A stretch of DNA of 64,000 nt from Lactobacillus sp. W8174 (GTDB taxonomy: Bacteria > Bacillota > Bacilli > Lactobacillales > Lactobacillaceae), in the NCBI RefSeq assembly GCF_016100975.1, contig NZ_JACFRN010000004.1:62001-126000 (forward strand), in the 5' to 3' direction. A model generated the notes under the pieces. It saw nothing but the letters and a program-made list of their open reading frames with translations. It ran no database searches and was not told where the DNA came from. This document shows, piece by piece, positions 17,359-26,501 of the stretch. How positions within the stretch are numbered: the first letter of the stretch is position 1; every line of letters begins with the position of its first letter. Position numbers and translations under genes: made by a program.

Positions 17359-18822
17359 ATGGAAGACATTAACTATAGTAAAAATTACCTACTTGGAGGA
17401 GCAATTGCGTGTTCTCAAGCAGATGGAGGCTTTCAAGAAGGAGGCAAAGGGATTTCTACACAAGATTTACGCTATCTAGATCCTAGCTGGACACCTGAGC
17501 AAATTGAAGATAAGCACCAAAATAATCCTTTTTCAAAAGAAGAATTTGATCAAGCTTTAAAAGATCAGGGAACAAAATATTATCCCCTCAGAAGAGGTAT
17601 TGATTTCTATCATCACTATAAAGAAGATATAAAAATGCTGGCGGAAATGGGATTGCAAATTTTTCGTACTTCTATTAGTTGGTCAAGAATTTTCCCTAAT
17701 GGTGACGATCAAGAACCTAATGAGGAAGGAATTAAATATTACCGTAATATGTTTACTGAGTGTAAAAAATACGGCATAAAAGTTTTCGCCACAATGATTC
17801 ACTATGACATCCCCGTTAATTTGGTCATAAAATATGGCGGCTGGAAAAACAGAAAAATTATTTCATTTTTCGAAAAATATGTAACTGTTTTATATAAAAG
17901 ATTAGGTGATTTAGTAGATTACTGGTTGCCATTCAATGAAATAAACGCTGCTAAGTTTTCCCCTTGGGATGGAGTTTGCTTAATACCTGGTACAGAAAAG
18001 AACATGGATCAAGAGATTTTCCAATGCCTACATCACCAGTTTTTATGCAGTGCAAGAGCAGTGCAACTAGGACGCGAGCTTGTGCCCGGAAAACTAATTG
18101 GCGGTATGATTGCCCGTTTCACTACTTACCCAGCTACTTCAAAGCCGGAAGACAATTTGCAAGCCATCCAAGATGACCAGTATTCAAATTGGTTTTACTT
18201 AGATGTTTTAGCAAGGGGCTACTATCCAGAATACATGAAGCGTTATTTTGATAAAATAAACGTTCATATTCACTTCGAACCTGGTGACAAAGAATTGTTA
18301 AAAGACGGAACTGTTGGCTTTGTTTCCTTTTCATACTATTTTTCACAAGTTTCAACTAATGACGCTAATTGGGAGCAAACTGCAGGCAATCTGATTATGA
18401 CTAAGAAAAACCCTTATTTAAAGGAATCCGAGTGGGGTTGGCAAATCGATCCTATTGGCTTAAGGTTCACTCTTAACCAAATATATGATCGCTATCACCT
18501 ACCAATTATTGTTGCAGAAAATGGTATTGGTGCCCATGACGAATTGACTTCAGATCACAAAGTACACGATGATTACCGCATCGCATATCTTAGTGCCCAT
18601 ATAGATCAATTAGATGAAGCTGTAAAAGATGGTGTAAATTTAATTGCTTACACTATGTGGGGCATAATCGATATCGTTTCTTGCGGTCCGTTAACCATGG
18701 ATAAACGATATGGCATAATCTATGTCGATTTAGATAATGGTGGCAAAGGTACAGGAAAAAGATACAAAAAGGACTCACTTTACTGGTATAAGAACAAGAT
18801 TGAAGAACATATCAAAAATTAG
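17359..18822 (+). CDS. 6-phospho-beta-glucosidase (glycoside hydrolase family 1)
   Basis: The 487-residue GH1 enzyme has acid/base Glu194 in LPFNEINA and nucleophile Glu387 in IIVAENGIG, plus the N-terminal FLLGGAIA-like start and FRTSISWSRIFP. The C-terminal GKGTGKRYKKDS matches the phosphate-binding region of phospho-glucosidases. It cleaves PTS-phosphorylated aryl-beta-glucosides or cellobiose in the cytoplasm to glucose-6-phosphate and aglycone or glucose. AGAAAGG precedes the ATG. It is followed after 30 nt by its matching beta-glucoside PTS permease. I see no RAT or terminator in the 240-bp leader, unlike the other PTS operon here. Confidence 0.93.
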   Translation: MEDINYSKNYLLGGAIACSQADGGFQEGGKGISTQDLRYLDPSWTPEQIEDKHQNNPFSKEEFDQALKDQGTKYYPLRRGIDFYHHYKEDIKMLAEMGLQIFRTSISWSRIFPNGDDQEPNEEGIKYYRNMFTECKKYGIKVFATMIHYDIPVNLVIKYGGWKNRKIISFFEKYVTVLYKRLGDLVDYWLPFNEINAAKFSPWDGVCLIPGTEKNMDQEIFQCLHHQFLCSARAVQLGRELVPGKLIGGMIARFTTYPATSKPEDNLQAIQDDQYSNWFYLDVLARGYYPEYMKRYFDKINVHIHFEPGDKELLKDGTVGFVSFSYYFSQVSTNDANWEQTAGNLIMTKKNPYLKESEWGWQIDPIGLRFTLNQIYDRYHLPIIVAENGIGAHDELTSDHKVHDDYRIAYLSAHIDQLDEAVKDGVNLIAYTMWGIIDIVSCGPLTMDKRYGIIYVDLDNGGKGTGKRYKKDSLYWYKNKIEEHIKN

Positions 18823-18852
18823 TCTCGTTAGTACCAGAAAGGAAAAATTATT

Positions 18853-20703
18853 ATGGAAAAGAAGGAGTTAGCAAAGAGTATAATTAATTATCTTGGCGGA
18901 AAAAATAACATCAATAACTATTGGCATTGTGTTACCAGGCTTAGGTTTACAATCAAAGATGCTAGTAAAGCAAAATTAGAAAAAATTGATAACTTACAAG
19001 GTGTCCTTGGAACTACTATCAAGAGCAATCAATATCAAATAGTAATTGGTCCAAACGTGGATTCAGTTTTTGCAGAAATTGAAAAAATTATGGGTCCCCA
19101 GCAAAATGATAATAGTCAAGATCAAGGCAAACACAAGTTTAAAATTAGTGGAAAAGTAATTCTAGATGTCATTTCAGGTGTTTTCCAACCAATTTTACCG
19201 GCATTAGTTGCAGGAGGTATGCTAAAGGGAATTTTGGCAATAGTTCTAGCAATTTCACCAGGACTCGAAAAAAACACCACGATGGCCCTATTTAATTTAA
19301 TCGCTGATGTTCCTTTTTACTTTTTACCATTCTTACTGGCAATTTCATCAGCACGCAAATTTAAATTAAATGAATTTCTTGGCATCTGTATGGCTGGTGC
19401 ATTGCTTTATCCTACATTTGTTGCCAAAGTAGCAAGTGGACATTCGGGGTTAACGCTATTTGGCTTAAATATTCCAGTCTTTAACTACGCCACTTCTGTT
19501 TTTCCAGTTATTTTAGGCGTGGGATTAATGGCCATTATTTATCACTTTGTTGATCGCTTTATACCTGACGTATTAAAACTGGTGGTTGTTCCCGCCATAA
19601 CTTTAATTACTGCCGTCCCAATTGCAATGTGGATTTTGGCACCACTAGGAGCATACGGTGGGCAATATCTAGCTGACGGTATAGTATGGTTATTCCATAA
19701 AGCTGGATTGTTAGCAGGATTTTTATTAGGATTTTTCATGCCATTAATCGTTTTAACGGGTATGCATCAATCAACGTCTCCAATTCAAATTCAGAACATC
19801 GCTACACTAGGTTATGACTATTTATTACCAGTCTCTTTTGTACACAATATGGCTGAATCTGGAGCAGCCTTTGGCACTTCTTTAAGAATGAAAAATAAAG
19901 AATTGCGTGCCGCAGGATTATCTACCAGTTTCTCTGCTTTTATAGGCATTTCTGAGCCTGCTCTTTATACAGTTAATGTGGTTCATAAAAGTTCCATGCT
20001 GGCAGCAATGTGTGGTTCCGGAGTTGGGGGCATGTTAACCGTTTTACTTGGTATTAAGTGCTATGCATTTGTAATGCCCGGCATCACTTCTCTGCCTGTT
20101 TATGTCAAGGCGGGTCAAGGCTTTTCCAATGTTTTGTTAATGATTATATGCTTAATAGCAGCTTTCTTAACTAGTGCTCTAGTTGCAGTTATTTTAGGTG
20201 GAAAAGTTGCTCAAAAAGGTGAAACAAAATCCAGCTCACCACAAAGCATGACTTTTTCTACTCCTGCTGCCGGAATTGTAATTCCATTGGAAGATGTAGC
20301 TGATTCGGTTTTTGCCAACAAAAGTATGGGTGAAGGTTTTGCAGTTAAGCCTTCTAAAGGCAGCATTTATGCTCCAGTTTCAGGTAAAGTCACTATGTTG
20401 GCAGAAACAAAGCATGGTATCGGTATCACTACAAATAATGGACTAGAAGTTTTAATACATTTAGGAATTGATACAGTTGAACTAAATGGTAATCCTTTTA
20501 AGCTTTTTATTAAAAAAGGTGATGAAGTCGCTTCCGGTCAAAAAATTGCATTCATGGATATTAAGCAAGTTAAAGACAGTGGCAAAGATCCAACTGTCAT
20601 TGTGGTAATCACAAATTCAAAAGACAAGGTTAAGAATGTTAAATACACACTGCCAAATAAATCTGCCGCAGATTTCGACGAGATAATGTCTGTGCAATTA
20701 TAG
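18853..20703 (+). CDS. PTS beta-glucoside transporter, IIBCA fusion
   Basis: The 616-residue fusion is in the order IIB, IIC, IIA. The IIB phosphocysteine is Cys26 in HCVTRLRF. The central part has about ten membrane segments with the GMHQS and GISEPALY loop motifs of the glucose-glucoside family. The C-terminal crr-like IIA has VLIHLGIDTV with the phospho-histidine. It imports and phosphorylates a beta-glucoside, the product being the substrate of the GH1 enzyme upstream. The domain set is complete. A strong terminator follows. Confidence 0.93.
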   Translation: MEKKELAKSIINYLGGKNNINNYWHCVTRLRFTIKDASKAKLEKIDNLQGVLGTTIKSNQYQIVIGPNVDSVFAEIEKIMGPQQNDNSQDQGKHKFKISGKVILDVISGVFQPILPALVAGGMLKGILAIVLAISPGLEKNTTMALFNLIADVPFYFLPFLLAISSARKFKLNEFLGICMAGALLYPTFVAKVASGHSGLTLFGLNIPVFNYATSVFPVILGVGLMAIIYHFVDRFIPDVLKLVVVPAITLITAVPIAMWILAPLGAYGGQYLADGIVWLFHKAGLLAGFLLGFFMPLIVLTGMHQSTSPIQIQNIATLGYDYLLPVSFVHNMAESGAAFGTSLRMKNKELRAAGLSTSFSAFIGISEPALYTVNVVHKSSMLAAMCGSGVGGMLTVLLGIKCYAFVMPGITSLPVYVKAGQGFSNVLLMIICLIAAFLTSALVAVILGGKVAQKGETKSSSPQSMTFSTPAAGIVIPLEDVADSVFANKSMGEGFAVKPSKGSIYAPVSGKVTMLAETKHGIGITTNNGLEVLIHLGIDTVELNGNPFKLFIKKGDEVASGQKIAFMDIKQVKDSGKDPTVIVVITNSKDKVKNVKYTLPNKSAADFDEIMSVQL

Positions 20704-20730
20704 AATTAAGAATTTAATATACACCAAAAA

Positions 20731-20766
20731 CGTGATTCTGTTTTTATAGCAGGATCACGCTTTTTA
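20731..20766 (+). terminator. terminator of the beta-glucoside operon
   Basis: A 10-bp stem with one G:U pair (20731-20740 with 20750-20759) followed by CTTTTT. Confidence 0.8.
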
Positions 20767-20796
20767 ATTTGCTATTTATAATTGATAGAGAATTAA

Positions 20797-21702
20797 TCAA
20801 TTTTCTGCAATAAAATGATACATATCGCCAGATTGGACAAATTTAACTGGTATTTCTGAACTTTTAATAGCTTGTGGCAACCATTTCTCCATGTAGCGCA
20901 TCCCTGCCTCTTCTGTGTTGAAGTGTCCAATTTGAACAATTGTCTTATTTAATCCCAACATGTTACTGTCCCTAATGTACTCTGCCAACGTAAAATCAAT
21001 CATTTCCATCGTTAATATACAATCAATTTTTTCTTTATTAATTAAGTTAATAGTTTCATTGGCATTACCTAGATTGTGAAATGGAATAATAGCTTTTCTT
21101 ACGGGAGTGTCAGGTGACCCTTCAATTCGGCAACCATTTAAGTTCAACTTAGTTACCAAATGATGTGAAATACTTCTTGCTGTGGTGCCTACAGGAAAAT
21201 CAAAGTAGAATGGAATGCCATTAAAGTTTTTCATAAACTTTGTCCAACCAAGTTCTTGAGCATAGCCATAGAAAATACCATCTGCCCAACCATCAGGACT
21301 TTCACTAGTCGGAATACCTGAATGAAGATGGTCATGATCTCTTCTCACCACGATTTTATATTGATCTAGTAGCCCTTTCTTTTTTGCGAAAGTTTCATTG
21401 TGATTTTTTTTGAGCCAGTCTGTATGATCGCCATGATTCCAAAACATTGCCTCATGACAAATAATTAGATTAGCTCCGATTTGATGAGCTTTCTTAATTA
21501 CTGCTACACTAGGCCAACAAGTTGTTACAATGCCAGTACATTCGTCATCTAGGTGGGTTTGACCATAAAGAATTTTATCCCTATTACTATCATGTCCCAG
21601 TTTAGTTAGCTTTCCGGTCGTTTCTAAGCCTTCAAATTCTTTGACATCTATTTCACCCCTCTCATATTGAATTAAATTATCTATTATATTTGCAATTTTC
21701 AT
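20797..21702 (-). CDS. Nif3-like dinuclear metal centre protein
   Basis: About 301 residues, starting at the ATG at 21702 (MKIANIIDNL) with GGGATGG nine nt upstream; an in-frame ATG at 21720 lies right after the previous stop without a site. ANLIICHEAMFWNHGD and the C-terminal GHFNTEEAGMRYMEKWL are the two metal-binding blocks of the Nif3/YqfO family (His, Asp, Glu ligands). Proteins of this family have no settled function; hydrolase activity has been proposed. It is the last gene of the mannose-family PTS operon, so a role in processing the imported sugar derivative is possible. It resembles a sugar-operon variant rather than the housekeeping copy. Confidence 0.78.
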   Translation of the reverse strand: MKIANIIDNLIQYERGEIDVKEFEGLETTGKLTKLGHDSNRDKILYGQTHLDDECTGIVTTCWPSVAVIKKAHQIGANLIICHEAMFWNHGDHTDWLKKNHNETFAKKKGLLDQYKIVVRRDHDHLHSGIPTSESPDGWADGIFYGYAQELGWTKFMKNFNGIPFYFDFPVGTTARSISHHLVTKLNLNGCRIEGSPDTPVRKAIIPFHNLGNANETINLINKEKIDCILTMEMIDFTLAEYIRDSNMLGLNKTIVQIGHFNTEEAGMRYMEKWLPQAIKSSEIPVKFVQSGDMYHFIAEN

Positions 21703-21720
21703 TAGTTTATACCATCCCAT

Positions 21721-22578
21721 TTATTCATCTTGTGAGCTATTTTCTACTTGCTTTAAATGAATAACTAAATAAAGACGCTCACTGCTATTTAATTTATAAT
21801 CCATTTCCTGGAAAAAGTAATCTTGTATTTTTTTTAGAGTTCCTTTTAATTCTGGAGACTGTTTTAAAAAAGAATCTAAAATCTGTTTATTATCTTGAGA
21901 CTTATCATTTAAATATGTATTATTGGTTTGAATTTGTGAAATCAAAAATCTTAGGTGAACCGTAAGCCTCTCAAGTGCTGTAGGCTTAGCAGGATAGCCT
22001 AAATCCCTGATAATAATTTGCAATATTTTACTCAAATGCAGTGTAACGTAATTTTTATTTGTCTGCTGTTCCTCATTGATAGGGCTAATTTCATTTTCAA
22101 CAAAGTGAATTGCAATTAAACTAGTTTCACCAGATGCTAATTTAACATTAAAAGTGGCATTGATTCTTTTAACACTTTCTTTAGCCTCCTCATACTCAAG
22201 GGGATAAACATTTTTGACACTAGTCAAAGATGAAATATTGTTATTACTATTCCTTTTAACAGCAAAATAGATATGATCGGCTAAACTAATAATCAAAAAT
22301 TGATTAAACTTTGTTCCCAGTTTTTTCTCTGCATGATCAACAATATTCTTTGCTACTGCTAAATATTCAAGTGGTACATTTTCCAGTAAATTTGATAATG
22401 AATTAAGCCATCCTGGATCCTTGATATTTTTTATAAAAGTCTGAACACCTTTGCCCTTAGTAATTTGATCACCAGGTTGTTTTTTGAAGCCAATACCTTT
22501 ACCAAAAAGAATAGCTTGTTGATGATTTTTGACATTAACCAGAACAACATTATTATTAAAGGCTTTTACTACTTCCAT
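21721..22578 (-). CDS. BglG/LicT-family transcription antiterminator
   Basis: The 285-residue protein has an N-terminal RNA-binding CAT domain (about residues 1-56, VVKAFNNNVVLV and GKGIGFKKQPGD) and two PTS regulation domains, with candidate phospho-histidines in VDHAEKK, LADHIYF, LTVHLRF and LVIHLKQ. Such proteins bind an RAT hairpin and prevent termination when the cognate PTS is transporting. Two RAT/terminator pairs occur within 4 kb (25130-25224 and 26364-26435). It lies inside the PTS operon it should control, an autoregulatory loop. Confidence 0.9.
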   Translation of the reverse strand: MEVVKAFNNNVVLVNVKNHQQAILFGKGIGFKKQPGDQITKGKGVQTFIKNIKDPGWLNSLSNLLENVPLEYLAVAKNIVDHAEKKLGTKFNQFLIISLADHIYFAVKRNSNNNISSLTSVKNVYPLEYEEAKESVKRINATFNVKLASGETSLIAIHFVENEISPINEEQQTNKNYVTLHLSKILQIIIRDLGYPAKPTALERLTVHLRFLISQIQTNNTYLNDKSQDNKQILDSFLKQSPELKGTLKKIQDYFFQEMDYKLNSSERLYLVIHLKQVENSSQDE

Positions 22579-22589
22579 AACTTTATTTC

Positions 22590-23006
22590 CTATTCATCAT
22601 CTGATTCATTTTCACTGTTATATTCATTCATATATACAATCTGATTTTTAGCTTGAGCTATTAGCTCTTGAATTTTTTGCTTTTTTAACTGCTTACTCGA
22701 ATCAAGAGTAATGGATAATACTAAAGCCAAATTAACACCTGTAATCACATTAATATTTTCATTTTTGATCAATTGTGAACAATTTTGATTGACGCTGCCA
22801 CCCAATAAATCGGTTAACAAAAATACTTGATCTTGCTCACTAAAACTACTTATTAATTTTGTGAGTTCCTGGACTGGAAATTCATTTTTTCCATCTTCAT
22901 AAGCACAAAGATAATGGATATTTTTAATATCACCCGCAAAAAATTTAACCGTTTCAGCCATACCTTTTGCTAAAGTTTTATGTGAAATAATTACTATTTG
23001 TTTCAT
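22590..23006 (-). CDS. PTS mannose-family EIIA component
   Basis: The 138-residue cytoplasmic protein has the mannose-family IIA start MKQIVIISHKTLAKGM, with the phosphoryl-accepting His at residue 9, and the later FLLTDLLGGSVNQ segment typical of the family. It passes phosphate from HPr to the IIB protein encoded four genes upstream in the same operon. It lies 1 nt after the IID gene. Confidence 0.9.
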   Translation of the reverse strand: MKQIVIISHKTLAKGMAETVKFFAGDIKNIHYLCAYEDGKNEFPVQELTKLISSFSEQDQVFLLTDLLGGSVNQNCSQLIKNENINVITGVNLALVLSITLDSSKQLKKQKIQELIAQAKNQIVYMNEYNSENESDDE

Positions 23007-23007
23007 A

Positions 23008-23829
23008 TTAAGCCTTTAAAATTCCTAATGCAGCACCAACCATGGCAATAACAATTACCATTAAAATTAATGTGGTCATTTTACGTCCTTTTTTCAGCAT
23101 CCAATATAGTAAAGCCGTCAATAATACTGGTAATAATCCTGGCATTAATTGGTCTAAAACATGTTGTCCAGTGAGTGTCACACCAGCCTGACTAAACTTC
23201 AATGCTAATTGAAAATTTATTGTGGAAGGAACAATTGCACCGATTACGGCAATTCCTAATACTGAAACAGCATCTGTTAATGCAGAAAGTTTATCACTCA
23301 TATTGGTCATTAAAGCAGTTCCAGAGTCATAGCCAACATTATATAAGAATGAACGTAAGAAAAAGAATAAAATATAAACGGCTAAGTATATCCACATGCC
23401 AACACTGTTACCATGCTTACCCATTGAAGCGGCAATGGCACCCAACACAGTTGGAAACAGTACCCAAATTAAAGTATCACCGATACCTGAAAAGGGTCCC
23501 ATTAAAGCAGTCTTTAAATCCTGAACTGCTTGCAAAGATTTGGTTTTGCCTTTTTCTTCAATTGCTAAAGTTGCTCCTGTGATAATCGGAGACATCCATG
23601 GATTGCAATTATAAAATTTAAATTGATTATCAATAGAAGCCTGTAAACCATCCGGATCATCTTGATAAATTTTACTAAGTGCTGGGAACAGTTCCCAAAC
23701 CAAAGTCGCTGCAAAGCCGCTATCGTAGTTATAAGTACTAATCGCTAGATAATGTCTTCTCATAGCTCTCCAAATATCTTTTTTGGTTAAAATTCTACCT
23801 TCCTTTTTGGTTTCAATTTCTTTATTCAT
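23008..23829 (-). CDS. PTS mannose-family EIID component
   Basis: The 273-residue membrane subunit starts with LTKKDIWRAMRRHYLAISTYNYDSGFA, contains the LMGPFSGIGDTLIW loop of IID proteins, and ends with hydrophobic segments (VLLTALLYWMLKKGRKMTTLIL). With IIC it forms the sugar channel of the mannose/sorbose-type PTS. The gene overlaps IIC by 8 nt. Confidence 0.92.
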   Translation of the reverse strand: MNKEIETKKEGRILTKKDIWRAMRRHYLAISTYNYDSGFAATLVWELFPALSKIYQDDPDGLQASIDNQFKFYNCNPWMSPIITGATLAIEEKGKTKSLQAVQDLKTALMGPFSGIGDTLIWVLFPTVLGAIAASMGKHGNSVGMWIYLAVYILFFFLRSFLYNVGYDSGTALMTNMSDKLSALTDAVSVLGIAVIGAIVPSTINFQLALKFSQAGVTLTGQHVLDQLMPGLLPVLLTALLYWMLKKGRKMTTLILMVIVIAMVGAALGILKA

Positions 23830-24619
23830 CTTCCATATCCTCCTGTGTCAACCCATTTGCGTTAGTAACTGAATTATTATTGTTATTAGTTTTTGCATAA
23901 TTCATAAAAGTTGGAATCGCACCTGCAGCACCAATTAATGCTACCCCCAAAATTGGCATCTTCAGATATGCAGTTAGTGCAAAACCAACTAAAAGCCAGT
24001 AGCCATATTTTTTAAGTGGCATATAAGTTAAAAGCATAGCCATACCAACTGCTGGTAACATACCTCCGGCAACATTCAGTCCAACCGTAAACCAGGCTGG
24101 CATGAAGTTTAAAATACTCGTAACAACGGTTTTACCAAATAGTACTGCTATAAATACAGGTACTGCTGATTCTAAAGGCATTAATGTAGTCATAACTGGG
24201 ATGAGGAGACGCATTTTACGGTATTGTCTTTTATCAGCAAGTTCATGAGCTTTATTGGTAATAAACGAATTCAAAATTTTGAATAAAACATCCAATTGAA
24301 TACAAATCATCCCTACAGGGACTCCCAGTGCTAGCCCAGCAGCCATTCCTTTTCCTGTACCAATTGCAACTGCTGTTGAGATTATTGCAGCTACTGCATA
24401 ATCAGGTGTAGAACTGCCTCCCAAAGCTGCTACACCCAATGACATTAACTGAATAGTTGCACCAACAACCAGTCCCATTTGAAAATCTCCTAGTATTGCG
24501 CCAACAACACAAGACCAAAACATATAATTATATCCTGTTATTTGAGTAGTCTGATGATCCAGCCTTTGAATATAAGCTATTACAGTAATTAAAATTATCT
24601 GCCAAATTGTAAAACCCAT
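23822..24619 (-). CDS. PTS mannose-family EIIC component
   Basis: The 265-residue IIC subunit has about seven membrane segments and the family sequence VVGATIQLMSLGVAALGGSS near residue 55. It forms the translocation unit with IID. Sugar specificity within the mannose/sorbose/fructosamine group cannot be read from sequence. The stop overlaps the IID start. Confidence 0.92.
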   Translation of the reverse strand: MGFTIWQIILITVIAYIQRLDHQTTQITGYNYMFWSCVVGAILGDFQMGLVVGATIQLMSLGVAALGGSSTPDYAVAAIISTAVAIGTGKGMAAGLALGVPVGMICIQLDVLFKILNSFITNKAHELADKRQYRKMRLLIPVMTTLMPLESAVPVFIAVLFGKTVVTSILNFMPAWFTVGLNVAGGMLPAVGMAMLLTYMPLKKYGYWLLVGFALTAYLKMPILGVALIGAAGAIPTFMNYAKTNNNNNSVTNANGLTQEDMEDE

Positions 24620-24621
24620 AA

Positions 24622-25116
24622 TTATGCCCCTGCTTTCTTACTTTTTAAAACTTTTGCTACATCAACACTGTCATCCTGGGGAACATATTGAGAGACAATT
24701 TTGCAGCCTCTATCAAGAATTGCTTGATAAGTATCAATCTGTTCAGGCTTAATGTATGCTCTCTTGGTCACTTTAATTGCATTATCAAAAGTTAATGTTC
24801 CACCCAAAACTAACTTGTTAATTTTTTCCCCCTGCTTTAACAAATCGAGAAAAACTTCAGGTGTTTGCGAAATGATAAAAACCTTTTGACGATCATACTT
24901 GTGATTACTAAAATTTTCTAGAGCAGTCTTCTTTGTGATAATTGACACTGCCATACTAGATGGTCTTCCCAGTCTCATTGCCTGCTTTTTTTGTGGGTCA
25001 TTAGCCACGTCATCATCTATTACCATCACTCTTGTAGCACCAGAGTCTGGTGCCCAACTAGTTGCAACAATACCATGAAGTAACCTGTTATCAATTCTTG
25101 CTCCTATAATTGCCAT
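24622..25116 (-). CDS. PTS mannose-family EIIB component
   Basis: 164 residues from the ATG at 25116, which has AGGAGG seven nt upstream; the frame is open further, but the extra 14 codons run into the antiterminator/terminator hairpin. The N-terminus IGARIDNRLLHGIVATSW carries the phospho-histidine (His14) of sorbose/mannose IIB proteins. It is the first gene of IIB-IIC-IID-IIA-licT-nif3-like, preceded by a RAT, promoter and cre. Confidence 0.92.
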   Translation of the reverse strand: MAIIGARIDNRLLHGIVATSWAPDSGATRVMVIDDDVANDPQKKQAMRLGRPSSMAVSIITKKTALENFSNHKYDRQKVFIISQTPEVFLDLLKQGEKINKLVLGGTLTFDNAIKVTKRAYIKPEQIDTYQAILDRGCKIVSQYVPQDDSVDVAKVLKSKKAGA

Positions 25117-25129
25117 ATTTTTTCCTCCT

Positions 25130-25224
25130 AAAAACAAAAAACCAAAATAAAGATTCATGATATACTTTGCAAATATATCATCATCAGTATTTTGGTTTCG
25201 CCAGTTTCTAAACTGTTACGATCC
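25130..25224 (-). promoter_or_regulatory. RAT antiterminator overlapping a terminator (PTS operon)
   Basis: On the minus strand the RAT (25194-25224) begins GGATCGTAAC and ends GGCGAAACC, matching the two conserved sides of the BglG/LicT-family RAT. Its 3' side overlaps the 5' arm of a terminator (25188-25198 pairing with 25139-25149, a T-run beyond), so the two structures exclude each other. Confidence 0.9.
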
Positions 25225-25244
25225 TTTATTCACTTATACTTATT

Positions 25245-25282
25245 ATATTATCAGCTTGCCTTTAATCATGCAAGCGCTTTTT
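25245..25282 (-). promoter_or_regulatory. PTS operon promoter with overlapping cre site
   Basis: -35 TTGCAT (25268-25273) and -10 TAATAT (25245-25250) with a 17-nt spacer. A cre-like sequence ATGCAAGCGCTTTTT (25268-25282, + strand, one mismatch to WTGNAANCGNWNNCW) covers the -35, predicting CcpA repression. Confidence 0.75.
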
Positions 25283-26344
25283 TATTATTTTAGCTATTTC
25301 AATACACATATCTTCAGCCTGTGGTTCTGTACCAAAAAAGTTTAAACTACCATGATCACATCCCATATATTTGATAACATTTATGTCGACATTGTGTTGT
25401 AAAGCCTGTTTGATAAACTCTTCCGCTACTAACGTAATCAAGTCGTATTGGTTCAAAATAAAAGTAAGCGGTGGAATCTTACTCCAATCCCTAATATTGA
25501 AAAGATCAACTATTTCATCTCTGGGATCTATTTGATAATGTAAATAATTACTTTCAAAGCTAGTTAAAGAATTTAACATTCGGCAAACCCGGTTTTTGGC
25601 AAACTTTTCATCTTCGGGACAAACATCAAATTTATCCCAATCGTAGTATGGTTTCATATCATTGTCTATAGCTGGATATAATTCTATAGCCCGTGAAATA
25701 ATTGAAGTGTCTTTCATTATAACAATACAAGAATTGATTAATCCACTTCCGGCACTGTCACCAGCTAGAACCAGCTTTTCATTATGCGATCCAAGTCTTT
25801 CATGGCTACATGTTGCCCATTTAATGATACCTAATGCATCATTAATTGCTGCAGGATAAGGATTTTCTGGAGCTAAACGATAATGTGGAAAGACAACAGT
25901 TGTTTGCGCCTGCTCAGCAATATACTTCATCTGCTTGCCAAATTCTTCAATTTTACCAGTCATATAAGCTCCGCCATGAAAATAAACTAAAATTGGATTA
26001 TCATGGTTTGCATTTTTGGCTTTGAAAATAAAAGTGTCAATGTAATGGTCATTATTAATTTCAACTAATTGCTCTTCTTCCACTACTTTACTAGTTGTTA
26101 GATCATAAGTAACATTTTCTGGACGATTACGGTCAAAATTAAGTGAAAAAGGTTTAGATCCTATGCCTTCATCCATCTTTTTTTGAATAACCTTTTTAAC
26201 ATGAGGATCTACTATATTGAATCTCGTTTCTCCTTTTTGACCAGGCACTGGTTTCACGATTTCTCTAATTCCGTTAATAGTTTTTTCAAAGGTTTTCGTT
26301 TGTAATTCAGTTATTAAAGATTGCGAGTATTGCCTTTTTTCCAT
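25262..26344 (-). CDS. HSL-family alpha/beta hydrolase (esterase), RAT-controlled
   Basis: About 360 residues from the ATG at 26344, which has GGGAG six nt upstream; the longer frame would start inside the terminator hairpin. It has the HSL set: oxyanion HGGAYMTG, nucleophile GDSAGSG, Asp in NQYDLI and His in GCDHGSL. No signal peptide is seen. It probably hydrolyses small esters, perhaps acylated sugars brought in by the PTS operon downstream. A RAT/terminator and promoter-cre unit almost identical in layout to that of the PTS operon precedes it, so both are probably switched on together by the LicT-type protein. Confidence 0.85.
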   Translation of the reverse strand: MEKRQYSQSLITELQTKTFEKTINGIREIVKPVPGQKGETRFNIVDPHVKKVIQKKMDEGIGSKPFSLNFDRNRPENVTYDLTTSKVVEEEQLVEINNDHYIDTFIFKAKNANHDNPILVYFHGGAYMTGKIEEFGKQMKYIAEQAQTTVVFPHYRLAPENPYPAAINDALGIIKWATCSHERLGSHNEKLVLAGDSAGSGLINSCIVIMKDTSIISRAIELYPAIDNDMKPYYDWDKFDVCPEDEKFAKNRVCRMLNSLTSFESNYLHYQIDPRDEIVDLFNIRDWSKIPPLTFILNQYDLITLVAEEFIKQALQHNVDINVIKYMGCDHGSLNFFGTEPQAEDMCIEIAKIIKKRLHD

Positions 26345-26363
26345 CTTAGTCTCCCTTTTTGCA

Positions 26364-26435
26364 TAAAAAAACCGAAAAAGCATACACTTATTGTATACTT
26401 CTTCGGTTTCGCCAGTTTTTAAGCTGTTACGATCC
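26364..26435 (-). promoter_or_regulatory. RAT antiterminator overlapping a terminator (esterase gene)
   Basis: The RAT at 26405-26435 also begins GGATCGTAAC and ends GGCGAAACC. Its 3' end is the 5' arm of an 18-bp terminator stem (26392-26409 with 26369-26386), followed by seven T on the minus strand. It is the second member of the LicT regulon here. Confidence 0.9.
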
Positions 26436-26453
26436 TAACTAATTTTCAAAATT

Positions 26454-26491
26454 ATATTAACATACTTTTTTTGGTTTGGAAAGCGCTTGCT
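26454..26491 (-). promoter_or_regulatory. esterase promoter with overlapping cre site
   Basis: -35 TTTCCA (26477-26482) and -10 TAATAT (26454-26459) with a 17-nt spacer; cre-like TGGAAAGCGCTTGCT (26477-26491, one mismatch) covers the -35. The layout is the same as at 25245-25282. Confidence 0.7.
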
Positions 26492-26501
26492 AAAAAATTA
26501 T

